Positions 11,089 through 20,032 of a stretch of DNA of 64,000 bases are shown here, piece after piece. The stretch covers positions 3,472,001-3,536,000 of the forward strand of contig NZ_CP011025.1 in NCBI RefSeq assembly GCF_000238395.3, read 5' to 3'. Position 1 is the stretch's first letter. Each line of letters begins with the position of its first letter. The notes under the pieces are model-generated. The model was given only the letters and a program-made list of their open reading frames with translations. It made no database searches and was not told the DNA's origin. A program made the position numbers and the translations under genes. The DNA comes from Pseudoalteromonas arctica A 37-1-2 (GTDB taxonomy: Bacteria > Pseudomonadota > Gammaproteobacteria > Enterobacterales > Alteromonadaceae).

Positions 11089-11301
11089 ATGACACAGCTA
11101 GTTATGTTATTACTGATTATACATTTTGCAATCGCGTATCAGTGTTATCGTTACGCAAATATTAAAGGCTACCCAGTTAAGGTTTTTACTGTATTAGGTT
11201 GCGTGCCTTACTTTAACTTGGTGGTATGGATTTATTTACTATTTTTACCCGAACTTGAGCCTTTTGAAAGCCATCTTCAAAATCAAAAGCAGCCTTTATA
11301 G
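11089..11301 (+). CDS. Small membrane protein, unknown function
   Basis: A 70-residue protein with two hydrophobic segments (about residues 4-20 and 33-53) and a polar tail. I do not recognise a family. It is supported as real by a strong ribosome site (aaggag, with aaagg closer to the ATG) and a terminator that overlaps its stop codon. The 180 bp before it follow the c-di-GMP gene, so it could be a separate unit. Without homologues it stays hypothetical. Confidence 0.6.
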   Translation: MTQLVMLLLIIHFAIAYQCYRYANIKGYPVKVFTVLGCVPYFNLVVWIYLLFLPELEPFESHLQNQKQPL

Positions 11302-11309
11302 GCTGCTTT
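11286..11309 (+). terminator. Hairpin terminator overlapping the small-protein stop codon
   Basis: A 9-bp stem, aaagcagcc with ggctgcttt, closes a six-base loop, followed by a short T-rich tail. It lies between convergent genes and could serve both, including the oxyR-type gene ending at 11326. Confidence 0.6.
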
Positions 11310-11325
11310 CATTCATTTCCTATTC

Positions 11326-12246
11326 TTATTTAGAAAAATCTAAACTACATTGGCGCTTTAAAAATATCTCAAGCTGTTGACTAAATAACTTAAAGTCGCG
11401 GATCCGCCCCGTAGTTTTACGCCACAATATGCCAATATCTCTATATGCATCGCTTTGTGATGGTGTCGCCACCATATTTTTATTATCTAAAATTCCGGCG
11501 TTAATCGCCATTTGTGGTAAAAAAGTCACCCCGAGCTGATGCTCAACCATACTCAATAATGTATGCAAGCTTGCTGCTTCAAATGGGTTAATACAACTAG
11601 CACGGTTTAAATGACATGCACTAAGCGCATGGCCTGTCATACAGTGCTCACGCTCGAGTAAGAATACGCTAGCCTCTGGTAATAGATTAAAGTCGACTAC
11701 GCCCTTTGCAGCGCTGTAGTCCTTATGGTGCACTAAACTAAACTGATCTTTTGCCAATACTTGTGTATGAAATTTATCGGTTTCGTATGGCAGTGCAAGT
11801 AGCGCTAAATCAATATGCCCATGCTCAAGTTTATCCAGTAGCTTATCACTCGTATCTTCTATTAATACCAGCTCTAAATCACAAAAGGTTTCTTTACAAA
11901 AGTGATACAGAGGAGCCGCTATAAAGCTAGCAATTGTAGGTATAACACCCACCGTTAATTTACCACTCAGTGGTGTTAAAAAGCTTTTAGTGAGCTCTTT
12001 TAAACTAATTGTATCGTTAATTATTTTACGAGAGCGCTCAACAACCTCTTCACCAATACTGGTAAACATAAGGCTGCGATTTTCGCGTTCAATAAGCTGG
12101 CAACCCAACGTTTCTTCAAGATTTTGAATAGCACTGCTTAAAGTAGATTGCCCAATAAAACAGGCACTGGCAGCTCTGCCAAAGTGCTGATGTTGATGAA
12201 CAGCTAATAAATACTGTAGCTGTTTGATACTTGGAAGATTGGTCAT
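11326..12246 (-). CDS. oxyR: LysR-family regulator of OxyR type
   Basis: A 306-residue LysR protein with an N-terminal winged helix-turn-helix (HFGRAASACFIGQSTLSSAI) and a substrate-type C-terminal domain. C202 and C211 are nine residues apart in EHCMTGHALSAC, matching the redox pair C199/C208 of E. coli OxyR within the same GHC context. It therefore probably senses peroxide by disulfide formation. I chose the ATG at 12246, preceded by ggaaag. The alternative ATG at 12279 would put its first codons inside a terminator hairpin. No catalase or peroxiredoxin gene is adjacent. Confidence 0.85.
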   Translation of the reverse strand: MTNLPSIKQLQYLLAVHQHQHFGRAASACFIGQSTLSSAIQNLEETLGCQLIERENRSLMFTSIGEEVVERSRKIINDTISLKELTKSFLTPLSGKLTVGVIPTIASFIAAPLYHFCKETFCDLELVLIEDTSDKLLDKLEHGHIDLALLALPYETDKFHTQVLAKDQFSLVHHKDYSAAKGVVDFNLLPEASVFLLEREHCMTGHALSACHLNRASCINPFEAASLHTLLSMVEHQLGVTFLPQMAINAGILDNKNMVATPSQSDAYRDIGILWRKTTGRIRDFKLFSQQLEIFLKRQCSLDFSK

Positions 12247-12263
12247 TTTTTCTTTCCACAAAT

Positions 12264-12299
12264 AAAAAGACCCCAACACCTAGGGCATTGAGATCTTTT
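12264..12299 (-). terminator. Strong terminator after the Pit gene
   Basis: Read on the minus strand, aaaagatctcaatgcc pairs with ggtgttggggtctttt around a three-base loop, a 16-bp stem that includes four G-T pairs, followed by a T-run. The G-T pairs stabilise the minus-strand RNA only, so it terminates the DUF47-Pit transcript before the oxyR-type gene. Confidence 0.8.
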
Positions 12300-12328
12300 C
12301 AAGCTAAAAGTCTTTGAGTACTTTTTTG

Positions 12329-13597
12329 TTAAACCCCAAATGCGGTTCTTAGTACGTAGAAAATAACAATAGCAAGGGCAGCGCCAACTGGCAATGTAAT
12401 TACCCAAGAAACTACAATGTTTCTGATAACACCCATGTTAAGTGCACCAATTCCACGTGCCATACCTACACCTAATACCGCACCTACTAAGGTTTGAGTA
12501 GTAGAGATTGGCATACCAGTACCTGATGCAATAACAACGGTAGAAGCAGCGGCTAGTTCAGCAGCAAAACCACGACTAGGCGTTAAATGTGTAATGCCTT
12601 CACCAATCGTTTTAATTACTTTTTTGCCCAAAATAGCAAGACCCGCAACAATACCAAAACCACCTAGAGGTAGAATCCACCAAGCAATAGCCGCTTTTTT
12701 AGCAATTTCACCATTGTTTTCAACAATATTTACAACAGCAGCTAGTGGACCGATTGCATTAGCAACATCGTTAGAACCATGTGCAAAGGCCATACAACAT
12801 GCTGTTAATACCATAAGAACAGCAAACACTTTTTCAACATTGTTGAATTGCATTTGTTTATCTGCTTTTGGATCGATATTTAAACGAGAAATAGCAATTT
12901 TACCAATTATAGCAACGACAACTGCTACAGCTATTGCTAAGGCGTACCCTTCGGCTGCACCTAAATCAACACCAACATGCTTTAAGCCTTTTTTAATTGT
13001 AACCAAGGCCATTATAAAACCGGCTAAACCCATATAAAGTGGTACATAGCGTTTAGCATTTTTTAGTGGTGCATCTGTATTAAAAATAAGTTTTTGTGCA
13101 CTCATAAATATTAAGTATGCAATAAAGCCTGATATGGCGGGCGTTATAATCCAACTACCAACAATACCACCTACTTTATCCCATTGAATCGCCTCAGTAC
13201 CAACAGCAACTAACGCAAAACCAATGATTGCACCAATGATTGAGTGAGTCGTTGATACTGGCCAACCCAAGAACGAGGCCATTAATAACCAAGCACCCGC
13301 TGCAAATAAAGACGAAATCATACCCAGAACCATAAGTTCAGGAATGTCTGCAAATGGTGCGGCATCGATAATTCCTTTACGAATTGTTGATGTAACCTCA
13401 CCACCTGCTAAGTAAGCGCCTGCAAATTCAAAAATCATCGCTATAAAAATAGCTTGTTTGATTGTTAGCGCTTTTGAACCTACAGATGTACCCATGGCGT
13501 TCGCTACGTCGTTCGCGCCAATACCATAAGCCATAAAAAAGCCGACTGCTGCGGCAATTAAAATTAATACCGTGCCGTAAGATGCAATGATATCCAT
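12329..13597 (-). CDS. Low-affinity inorganic phosphate transporter, PiT family
   Basis: This is a phosphate/cation symporter of the inner membrane. The 422-residue protein carries the two PiT signature repeats: GANDVANAMGTSVGSKAL near residue 27 and GSNDVANAIGPLAAVV near residue 273, each starting a half of the inverted-repeat fold. About ten to eleven membrane helices are visible. It lies 39 bp downstream of a DUF47 gene, the usual Pit accessory arrangement, and is followed by a strong terminator. Together with the Pst operon just upstream, both phosphate uptake systems sit side by side. Confidence 0.95.
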   Translation of the reverse strand: MDIIASYGTVLILIAAAVGFFMAYGIGANDVANAMGTSVGSKALTIKQAIFIAMIFEFAGAYLAGGEVTSTIRKGIIDAAPFADIPELMVLGMISSLFAAGAWLLMASFLGWPVSTTHSIIGAIIGFALVAVGTEAIQWDKVGGIVGSWIITPAISGFIAYLIFMSAQKLIFNTDAPLKNAKRYVPLYMGLAGFIMALVTIKKGLKHVGVDLGAAEGYALAIAVAVVVAIIGKIAISRLNIDPKADKQMQFNNVEKVFAVLMVLTACCMAFAHGSNDVANAIGPLAAVVNIVENNGEIAKKAAIAWWILPLGGFGIVAGLAILGKKVIKTIGEGITHLTPSRGFAAELAAASTVVIASGTGMPISTTQTLVGAVLGVGMARGIGALNMGVIRNIVVSWVITLPVGAALAIVIFYVLRTAFGV

Positions 13598-13636
13598 TGT
13601 AAAACCTTAATCTTTCGTGTTTGAACTGATTTTAAA

Positions 13637-14314
13637 TTAACGAGCTAACATCAGCTCAAGACGTGATCCTACGCGCTCTGCAATATCTGCAAGCTCGCCA
13701 ACCCATTCAATGATTTTGTACAAAAACATAACATCAATTGGATTTAACTCACCCTCTACATCACGTAGCTGGCGGCGTACTTTTATCTGCATTTCGTCCG
13801 TGTCTTGTTCTATGGCATCCAATTCAACTAACATTTTTTCTACTAAGGTGACTTCTCGACCTTTAAAACCCGTTTCTAGCAATTCTTCTAATTCGTTAAT
13901 TGCTTTAGATGCTTGTTTAGTCGCATCTACACAACGGGTTAAGTAAGCTAAGAAATCAGCTTGCATAACTTTTGGAATGGTCATTTCACGACCAATCACT
14001 CGCCCTGCAATATCTTTTGCTTTATTGGCAATTTTATCTTGTTGAGTTACTAGTTCGAGAAGATCTGTACGCTCTACCGGCATGAATAAACCACGCGGTA
14101 ATTGTAAACGTATATCTCTTTTCATATCATCAGCTTCACGTTCTAAATTGCGAATAGTGATGCGAAGCTCTTCTGCTTGTACCCACTCTTCTTTAAATAC
14201 GTGATTAAAAAAAGGTATCAAAGCTTTACTTGCTTGATGAACCTTCTTGATGTGTTCTTCCATTGGTTTGATAGGAGATTTTGCAAATACTCCTAAAAAC
14301 GCGTTTGTAGGCAT
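13637..14314 (-). CDS. DUF47/TIGR00153 PhoU-like protein, Pit accessory
   Basis: A 225-residue all-helical protein related to PhoU (DUF47 family), commonly encoded before PiT transporters and thought to modulate them. The start at 14314 (MPTNAFLGVF) has an aaaggg ribosome site; an upstream TTG at 14332 would overlap that site and is rejected. The MFLYKIIEWVGELADIAERVG segment near the C-terminus is typical of the family. It is co-directional with the Pit gene 39 bp downstream. Confidence 0.9.
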   Translation of the reverse strand: MPTNAFLGVFAKSPIKPMEEHIKKVHQASKALIPFFNHVFKEEWVQAEELRITIRNLEREADDMKRDIRLQLPRGLFMPVERTDLLELVTQQDKIANKAKDIAGRVIGREMTIPKVMQADFLAYLTRCVDATKQASKAINELEELLETGFKGREVTLVEKMLVELDAIEQDTDEMQIKVRRQLRDVEGELNPIDVMFLYKIIEWVGELADIAERVGSRLELMLAR

Positions 14315-14354
14315 AACTGACCCTTTAATCAAATTGATATGCTTTGCAGCATGA

Positions 14355-14382
14355 ATTTTACAGTATTAACCAAGATTGTGAA
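14355..14382 (-). promoter_or_regulatory. Possible sigma-70 promoter of the DUF47-Pit pair
   Basis: On the minus strand ttcaca (-35) and taaaat (-10) are separated by 16 bp, about 40 bp before the DUF47 start codon. No Pho box is seen here, unlike at pstC. The assignment rests on sequence alone. Confidence 0.4.
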
Positions 14383-14464
14383 CGCTTTTTATTACTTCAC
14401 TAAAGCTTGCAATACACAAAGCGACACTAAGCCGCTTTAATAGAAAAGCATGATGGGTAAAAAA

Positions 14465-15166
14465 TCATAGTGATTTTTCTATATCTTCTTGAGATGTATG
14501 GCGAATATCTTTGCCATTAACAAAATAAATAATGTATTCAGCAATGTTCTGACAGCGATCACCAATACGCTCTAATGAGCGAACAGACCAGACTAAGTCC
14601 ATGATTTTAGGTATTGAGCGTGGATCTTCCATCATGTAAGTCATTATTTGACGTGTGATGGCTTCATATTCGCGGTCAACCTTTGCATCTTCTTTATGTA
14701 CTTGAAATGCACGTTGCACATCCATACGGGCAAATGCATCTAGTACGTCGTGTAGCATTTTTAAAACCTGGCGGCCCATGTTTTCAATATTTACTAATAA
14801 ATCTTGCTGATCTTTGGTAAATGAGTCTAGTGCAACTTTAGCAATTCGCTCAGCTTCATCGCCAATACGTTCTAAATCAGCAATTGTTTTAGCAATTGCA
14901 ATCACTAAACGCAGGTCACTTGCTGCAGGCTGACGACGAGCAATAATACGCGTACACTCTTCATCAATGCTTACTTCCATTGCATTCACTTTATAATCGT
15001 TCTGACGTACCTTTTGAGCAAGCTCTGCATCGTTACGACTCACCGCATCAAGCGCACTGTTTAACTGCTGCTCAACTAAGCCACCCATACTTAATACATG
15101 ATTACGTACATTTTCTAGTTCTTGGTTAAAACGCCCAGAAATATGTTTATTAATATTATGTTCCAT
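14465..15166 (-). CDS. phoU: Phosphate signalling complex protein PhoU
   Basis: PhoU links the Pst transporter to the PhoR kinase and keeps the Pho regulon off when phosphate is plentiful. The 233-residue protein (E. coli 241) has the two three-helix repeats with metal-binding signatures AKTIADLERIGDEAERIAK and VWSVRSLERIGDRCQNIAEY. It starts 46 bp after pstB and is the last gene of the pst unit. The 150 bp downstream contain an imperfect hairpin (aaagcg with cgcttt, 14418-14439) that may act as a weak terminator. Confidence 0.97.
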   Translation of the reverse strand: MEHNINKHISGRFNQELENVRNHVLSMGGLVEQQLNSALDAVSRNDAELAQKVRQNDYKVNAMEVSIDEECTRIIARRQPAASDLRLVIAIAKTIADLERIGDEAERIAKVALDSFTKDQQDLLVNIENMGRQVLKMLHDVLDAFARMDVQRAFQVHKEDAKVDREYEAITRQIMTYMMEDPRSIPKIMDLVWSVRSLERIGDRCQNIAEYIIYFVNGKDIRHTSQEDIEKSL

Positions 15167-15212
15167 AGTTACCTTCTCTCTTAATCTTGCACAACACGCT
15201 ACAACGGGCTAA

Positions 15213-16040
15213 TTAACCGTAACGACCGGTAATATAATCTTCGGTCTTTTTCTTCGTTGGTGTAGTAAATAAGGTATTTGTGTCTGAGTACTCAATCAAT
15301 TCGCCCATATACATAAAGGCTGTTTGATCAGATACACGTGCTGCTTGTTGCATGTTATGTGTAACAATAACAACGGTAAATTGGTTTTTTAAATCGTTTA
15401 TTAGCTCTTCGATTACCAAAGTAGAAATAGGGTCAAGTGCTGATGTAGGTTCATCTAATAAAAGAACTTCTGGCTCAATTGCAATTGAGCGAGCAATCAC
15501 TAAACGCTGTTGCTGACCACCCGATAAGCCAAACGCGCTATCGTGTAATCTATCTTTTACTTCATCCCATAAAGCAGCACCACGAAGTGATTGCTCTACC
15601 ACTTCGTCTAACTTACGCTTCTCTTTAATGCCTTGTAAGCGTAGGCCATAAACCACATTTTCATAAATTGATTTAGGAAATGGGTTAGGACGCTGAAACA
15701 CCATACCTACATTACGACGAAGTGCTGCTACATCTACGCTCTTATCGTAAATATTTTGACCGTGAAGTAATATTTCACCTTCAATACGACAAATATCTAC
15801 CAAATCGTTCATGCGGTTAATACAACGTAATAGAGTTGATTTACCACAGCCCGATGGTCCTATAAACGCAGTTACTTGGCCTTTTGGAATGTTCATATTT
15901 ACTTTATTAAGCGCTTGCTTATCACCGTAGTAAAGATCGAGATCTTTAATCTCTAGCGCTTTTTGGTCATCCGTTAAATTTTCTAGGTCTAACTTCTGGC
16001 CTATATTAGCTTGGTTTACTTTTGGAGCGACTGTAATCAT
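15213..16040 (-). CDS. pstB: Phosphate ABC transporter ATP-binding protein PstB
   Basis: The ATPase of the high-affinity phosphate importer. It is 275 residues long, with an N-terminal extension of about 25 residues compared with E. coli. Walker A (GPSGCGKST), the Q-loop (VFQRPNPFP), signature LSGGQQQR, Walker B ([12 protein letters not shown]) and the switch histidine (VTHNMQQ) are all present. It lies between pstA and phoU on the same strand with short gaps. Confidence 0.98.
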   Translation of the reverse strand: MITVAPKVNQANIGQKLDLENLTDDQKALEIKDLDLYYGDKQALNKVNMNIPKGQVTAFIGPSGCGKSTLLRCINRMNDLVDICRIEGEILLHGQNIYDKSVDVAALRRNVGMVFQRPNPFPKSIYENVVYGLRLQGIKEKRKLDEVVEQSLRGAALWDEVKDRLHDSAFGLSGGQQQRLVIARSIAIEPEVLLLDEPTSALDPISTLVIEELINDLKNQFTVVIVTHNMQQAARVSDQTAFMYMGELIEYSDTNTLFTTPTKKKTEDYITGRYG

Positions 16041-16067
16041 TTTTGTTACCTATAAAATCTTTACTAA

Positions 16068-17717
16068 TTAGTGTTCAAGCGATCTGTACTTTTCACGTAA
16101 ATGGTTACGTATACCAATGGCCGTTATGTTTAGGGTAATAATCACCGACACCAATAAAAAGGCCGTTGCGTATACCAGCGGGCGTGCCGCTTCAACATTA
16201 GGGCTTTGGAAGCCAACATCGTATATATGAAAGCCTAAGTGCATGAACTTTCTATCTAAGTGAAAATACGGGAAGTTGCCATCAAGTGGTAATGTAGGGG
16301 CCATTTTTACAACGCCTACTAGCATTAACGGTGCAACTTCACCTGCAGCACGTGCAACTGCCAGTATTAAACCTGTCATAATTGCAGGGCTTGCCATTGG
16401 AATAATTATGCGCCATAACGTTTCAACTTTTGTTGCGCCAAGCGCTAGTGAACCATCACGTACGGTACTTGGAATACGAGATAAACCTTCTTCAGTCGAT
16501 ACAATAACAACTGGCAGCGTTAGTATGGCGAGCGTTAATGCAGACCACATTACACCTGGCGTACCAAATACTGGCGTTGGCGACGATTCTGGATAAAATA
16601 ATTGGTCTAAGCTACCACCTAACATGTATACAAAAAAGCCGAGGCCAAATACACCGTATACAATTGAAGGAACACCGGCCAAGTTAATCACTGCGATACG
16701 AATCATTTTAGTGATTGCATTTTTTGCGGCGTACTCGTGTAAGTAAATTGCAGCAACAACGCCAAACGGCGTCACAATTACAGCCATCAGCATAACCATA
16801 AATACAGTACCAAATATAGCAGGGAAAACACCGCCTTCTGTATTTGCTTCACGTGGATCATCGGATACAAACTTACCTAGTTGCACAAAGTAGTGGCCTA
16901 GCTTTGCAAAAAAGCCCATATCGTTTGGAAACCAAACATCAAGTACTTGATACATAGGAATTGTAACAACTTCACCGCGCATATCTTTTACAGTTACGTG
17001 GTCACGTTTAGCTTGTTTGCGTAGTGCAAATAAATCTTTTTCAAGTACACCATACTCTGCACGTAATTCAGCACGTGCTTGAGCAAGCTCAGCAACACGT
17101 TCATCAGTGAGAGCGTTATCAAGTAAGTAGCCTTTTTCTTTTAAACGTAAGCGTTCAAGTGCGTAGTTAATATGCCCAATGTCGCCATTTTGCAAATCAA
17201 GTGCTTCGTCGTTCAAATCAACCGCACGCTCAACAAGCTCATGTAGTGCTTCTATTTTGTCGCCATTAACCGGTTGACCGTCTTTAATAACGTTTTGCAC
17301 ATAACCATAAAAGTTACCGTTTTTACTACGCTCAAATACTGCAAGCGCCGCTGGTGCTGTTTTATTTGTTATGTCGGTTTCTAATATCCAACGAAAATCT
17401 AAATCTACATATTCGCGGTTACCTGTTTTAATAAGTAAGCGCTCTATTTCTTCTTTTTCAAACCCGCTAACATCAATACCTGTCGCGGCTAAACGCGTTT
17501 TTGGTACTAATTCACGGTCGTAAACTTCGCCAATAACGGTTTGCTTTGCAATCGACCCTTCAAGTTCAAACTGTACAACTTCTGAAGGCCAGAAAAAGCT
17601 TAACCCTTTCCAGGCTATCATTGCTAATAAGCCTAAAACTGAAATCAAACTGATGCTCACTGCACCACCGGTCATCCAAATCCAAGGAGAACCAGACTTA
17701 AACCACTGCTTTACCAT
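16068..17717 (-). CDS. pstA: Phosphate ABC transporter permease PstA with a large periplasmic insert
   Basis: An inner-membrane permease of the Pst importer. At 549 residues it is almost twice as long as E. coli PstA (296). Helix 1 (about 15-40) is followed by a roughly 250-residue extracytoplasmic segment with a charged, coiled-coil-like stretch (about 165-245). Then comes the normal permease core from about 295, including the EAA-type loop STVRDGSLALGATKVETL and a stretch AAGEVAPLMLVGV. It lies 15 bp after pstC. Long PstA proteins of this kind are known by annotation in marine gammaproteobacteria; the role of the insert is not known to me. Confidence 0.93.
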   Translation of the reverse strand: MVKQWFKSGSPWIWMTGGAVSISLISVLGLLAMIAWKGLSFFWPSEVVQFELEGSIAKQTVIGEVYDRELVPKTRLAATGIDVSGFEKEEIERLLIKTGNREYVDLDFRWILETDITNKTAPAALAVFERSKNGNFYGYVQNVIKDGQPVNGDKIEALHELVERAVDLNDEALDLQNGDIGHINYALERLRLKEKGYLLDNALTDERVAELAQARAELRAEYGVLEKDLFALRKQAKRDHVTVKDMRGEVVTIPMYQVLDVWFPNDMGFFAKLGHYFVQLGKFVSDDPREANTEGGVFPAIFGTVFMVMLMAVIVTPFGVVAAIYLHEYAAKNAITKMIRIAVINLAGVPSIVYGVFGLGFFVYMLGGSLDQLFYPESSPTPVFGTPGVMWSALTLAILTLPVVIVSTEEGLSRIPSTVRDGSLALGATKVETLWRIIIPMASPAIMTGLILAVARAAGEVAPLMLVGVVKMAPTLPLDGNFPYFHLDRKFMHLGFHIYDVGFQSPNVEAARPLVYATAFLLVSVIITLNITAIGIRNHLREKYRSLEH

Positions 17718-17732
17718 GTCATGTCTCTCCGC

Positions 17733-19967
17733 TTACATTGAGCTGTATTTTTCACGCAGTTGCTGGCGAACAAACTCAGCGACTGTGTTAAAAATGAATG
17801 TGAATATGAATAATACAAAGGCCGCTAAGAACAATATTCTATAGTGCGAACTACCTACTTCTGACTCTGGCATTTCAACTGCAATATTTGCTGCAAGCGT
17901 ACGCATACCTTGGAAAATGCTCCAATCCATAATCGGTGTATTACCGGTTGCCATAAGTACAATCATGGTTTCGCCAACTGCTCGGCCAAGCCCCATCATT
18001 ACCGCAGAGAAAATACCTGGGCTTGCTGTTAGTAACACAACACGTATTAGTGTTTGCCACTGCGTCGCACCTAATGCTAATGAGCCATTTGATAAATGCT
18101 TTGGAACACTAAATACCGCGTCTTCTGCAATTGAGAATATAGTAGGAATAACCGCAAAACCCATCGCAATACCTACAACAAGCGAGTTACGTTGATCGAA
18201 TGTCATACCTAGCTCATTTGTTAAGTACTGACGCACATTGCCGTCAAACATCCAAAGTTCAACAAATTCGCTCATAGCAAACGAAAACCAACCAATAAGT
18301 AAAACGACCGGAATAAGGATGATTGAATGCGAACCATCAGGAATTCTATGGCGTATTTTTGTTGGTAATTTAGTCCAGGCTAAACCTGTCGCTAACATAC
18401 CTAAAGGTAATAATATGAGTAACCCAACAATGGCAGGTAAGTGCTCTTCTATTAATGGGGCTAACCAAAGACCCGCTAAAAAACCTAAAATAACCGTTGG
18501 TAATGCTTCCATTATTTCTACGGTAGGCTTAACCACTTTACGTAATTTGCTCGACATAAAGTATGCCGTGTAAATAGCCGCCGAAAGCGCGATTGGTACA
18601 GCAAACAACATCGCATAAAGTGCTGCTTTTAATGTACCGAACGAAATTGGCACAAGTGAAAACTTAGATTCAAAGTCGTCACTGGCTGATGTTGACTGCC
18701 AAATATAACCTGGCTCTGGGTAACCTTCGTACCACACTTCTTGCCAAAGTGCTGACCAAGTAACTTCTGGGTGCTCGTTATGAATGTCTAATACTGTTAG
18801 CTTATTATCCGCTAAAATTAACGCAGCATTTGAACGTGGTGCAATTGCAAAGTTTTCTATTGCGCCTTCACTTACTTTTCCCTGCCAAAGTTTTGCTTCG
18901 CTGGTTGTGTAGTACACACCTAGCTCACCATTATCGCCGGTAGTAAAAAAAGTACGACGGTAAAACTCAGTAAATACATTTAATTTACTTTGCTTAGTTG
19001 TTTCAAATGAGCGAATTTTTTGATATTCACGGCCTGTGTCAGTGTTTACTTCAAACCACTGCGAAACCTCACCGTTATCATTAGCAAGCATGAGTGAATT
19101 TGCGCCCGCTAGCAGTTGTGCAGATACAATATTTGCATTTTCTTCGTTAGCCGAAAGCAACTGAATTTGCTCTACATCACTTGGGTCACGCGTATCGTAT
19201 ACATACACTTGATTAGCAGAACGTACAAAAGTACGTGTTGTATCTGGCGACATTAATAATTCGTCTACACGTCCATTAACATCAAGTTCTGTACGCTCAA
19301 CAACCCACTCTACTTCACCGGTAAACATATTCTCTTCAGCAATAAAGCTGCTAAATAATACACGCTTATCTTCTGTAAGAGCTACAACCGCTGTTTTGTC
19401 TTCATAGTGACTAAATGCAAAGCGTTTAATAGCTGCACCTTGTTCATCTACTTCTAAAGCCATTTCCCCTAGAGGAAAACCTAAGCGAGGTGTTAATTTA
19501 CGCTCGTTATTTGGAAAGGTAACTAAAAATTTAGGTGCAACAACCATTACGGTGCCATCTTCTAAACCAAACGCATAATGCCCTTGAAAAGGCGCGCTTG
19601 TTGCAAAGCTTGTTGCATCACTTGGTAAATCTGCATTAAGTGTTTTGAGTTTTTTACCAAAACTACCTGACTCAACACTGTAAAAATCAACCTGACCTTG
19701 CTGACTTAGTAAATAAGCAACTTCAGTTTGCTCTTCTACACCTAAGCCTGCTATTTGCTGTGAATTAGCAACATGAAAGCTATCGCGTTTTTCTACTTTT
19801 GCTGATTCAAAAATTGGCTGTACTACATAAAGAAGGTAAAAGAATATTAATAGCAGTGCTACCAATACCATTATCCCACCTGCGGTTATGCCAAACTTGG
19901 CAAACCGATCTTTAAATAGACGGCTTCGATCCGTATTAAAAGTCGGCTTATTCGGATTTGAAGTCAT
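17733..19967 (-). CDS. pstC: Phosphate ABC transporter permease PstC with a propeller-like periplasmic domain
   Basis: This partner permease of PstA is 744 residues long, against 319 in E. coli. After helix 1 (about 25-52) comes an extracytoplasmic region of about 370 residues. It is built from repeated short beta-rich units such as GQVDFYSVESG, LEDGTVMVVAP, NQVYVYDTRDP, NDNGEVSQWF, DNGELGVYY and NKLTVLDI, which resemble beta-propeller blades. The canonical permease core starts near residue 455 and includes the EAA loop HLSNGSLALGATQWQTL. The ATG at 19967 follows AAGGG; a TTG one codon earlier is rejected. It is the first gene of pstCAB-phoU behind a Pho box. No pstS is in the window. Confidence 0.93.
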   Translation of the reverse strand: MTSNPNKPTFNTDRSRLFKDRFAKFGITAGGIMVLVALLLIFFYLLYVVQPIFESAKVEKRDSFHVANSQQIAGLGVEEQTEVAYLLSQQGQVDFYSVESGSFGKKLKTLNADLPSDATSFATSAPFQGHYAFGLEDGTVMVVAPKFLVTFPNNERKLTPRLGFPLGEMALEVDEQGAAIKRFAFSHYEDKTAVVALTEDKRVLFSSFIAEENMFTGEVEWVVERTELDVNGRVDELLMSPDTTRTFVRSANQVYVYDTRDPSDVEQIQLLSANEENANIVSAQLLAGANSLMLANDNGEVSQWFEVNTDTGREYQKIRSFETTKQSKLNVFTEFYRRTFFTTGDNGELGVYYTTSEAKLWQGKVSEGAIENFAIAPRSNAALILADNKLTVLDIHNEHPEVTWSALWQEVWYEGYPEPGYIWQSTSASDDFESKFSLVPISFGTLKAALYAMLFAVPIALSAAIYTAYFMSSKLRKVVKPTVEIMEALPTVILGFLAGLWLAPLIEEHLPAIVGLLILLPLGMLATGLAWTKLPTKIRHRIPDGSHSIILIPVVLLIGWFSFAMSEFVELWMFDGNVRQYLTNELGMTFDQRNSLVVGIAMGFAVIPTIFSIAEDAVFSVPKHLSNGSLALGATQWQTLIRVVLLTASPGIFSAVMMGLGRAVGETMIVLMATGNTPIMDWSIFQGMRTLAANIAVEMPESEVGSSHYRILFLAAFVLFIFTFIFNTVAEFVRQQLREKYSSM

Positions 19968-19998
19968 CAAAACACCCTTAAATCTTAACGTTGCATAA

Positions 19999-20032
19999 AT
20001 TATATTTCATCAAGATGACAGTAATGTTACAG
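19999..20032 (-). promoter_or_regulatory. Pho box and -10 element of the pstC operon
   Basis: On the minus strand ctgtaac and ctgtcat (20032-20026 and 20021-20015) are direct 7-mers separated by four A/T bases, the classic PhoB site. Ten bases on is a perfect tataat (20004-19999), the expected spacing for a PhoB-activated promoter whose -35 is replaced by the box. Transcription would start near 19992, about 25 bp before the pstC ATG. Confidence 0.85.

Noticed and set aside
14330..14332. TTG start for the DUF47 gene
   Set aside because: It would place the initiation codon over the aaaggg ribosome site of the ATG at 14314, which begins at the usual family start.
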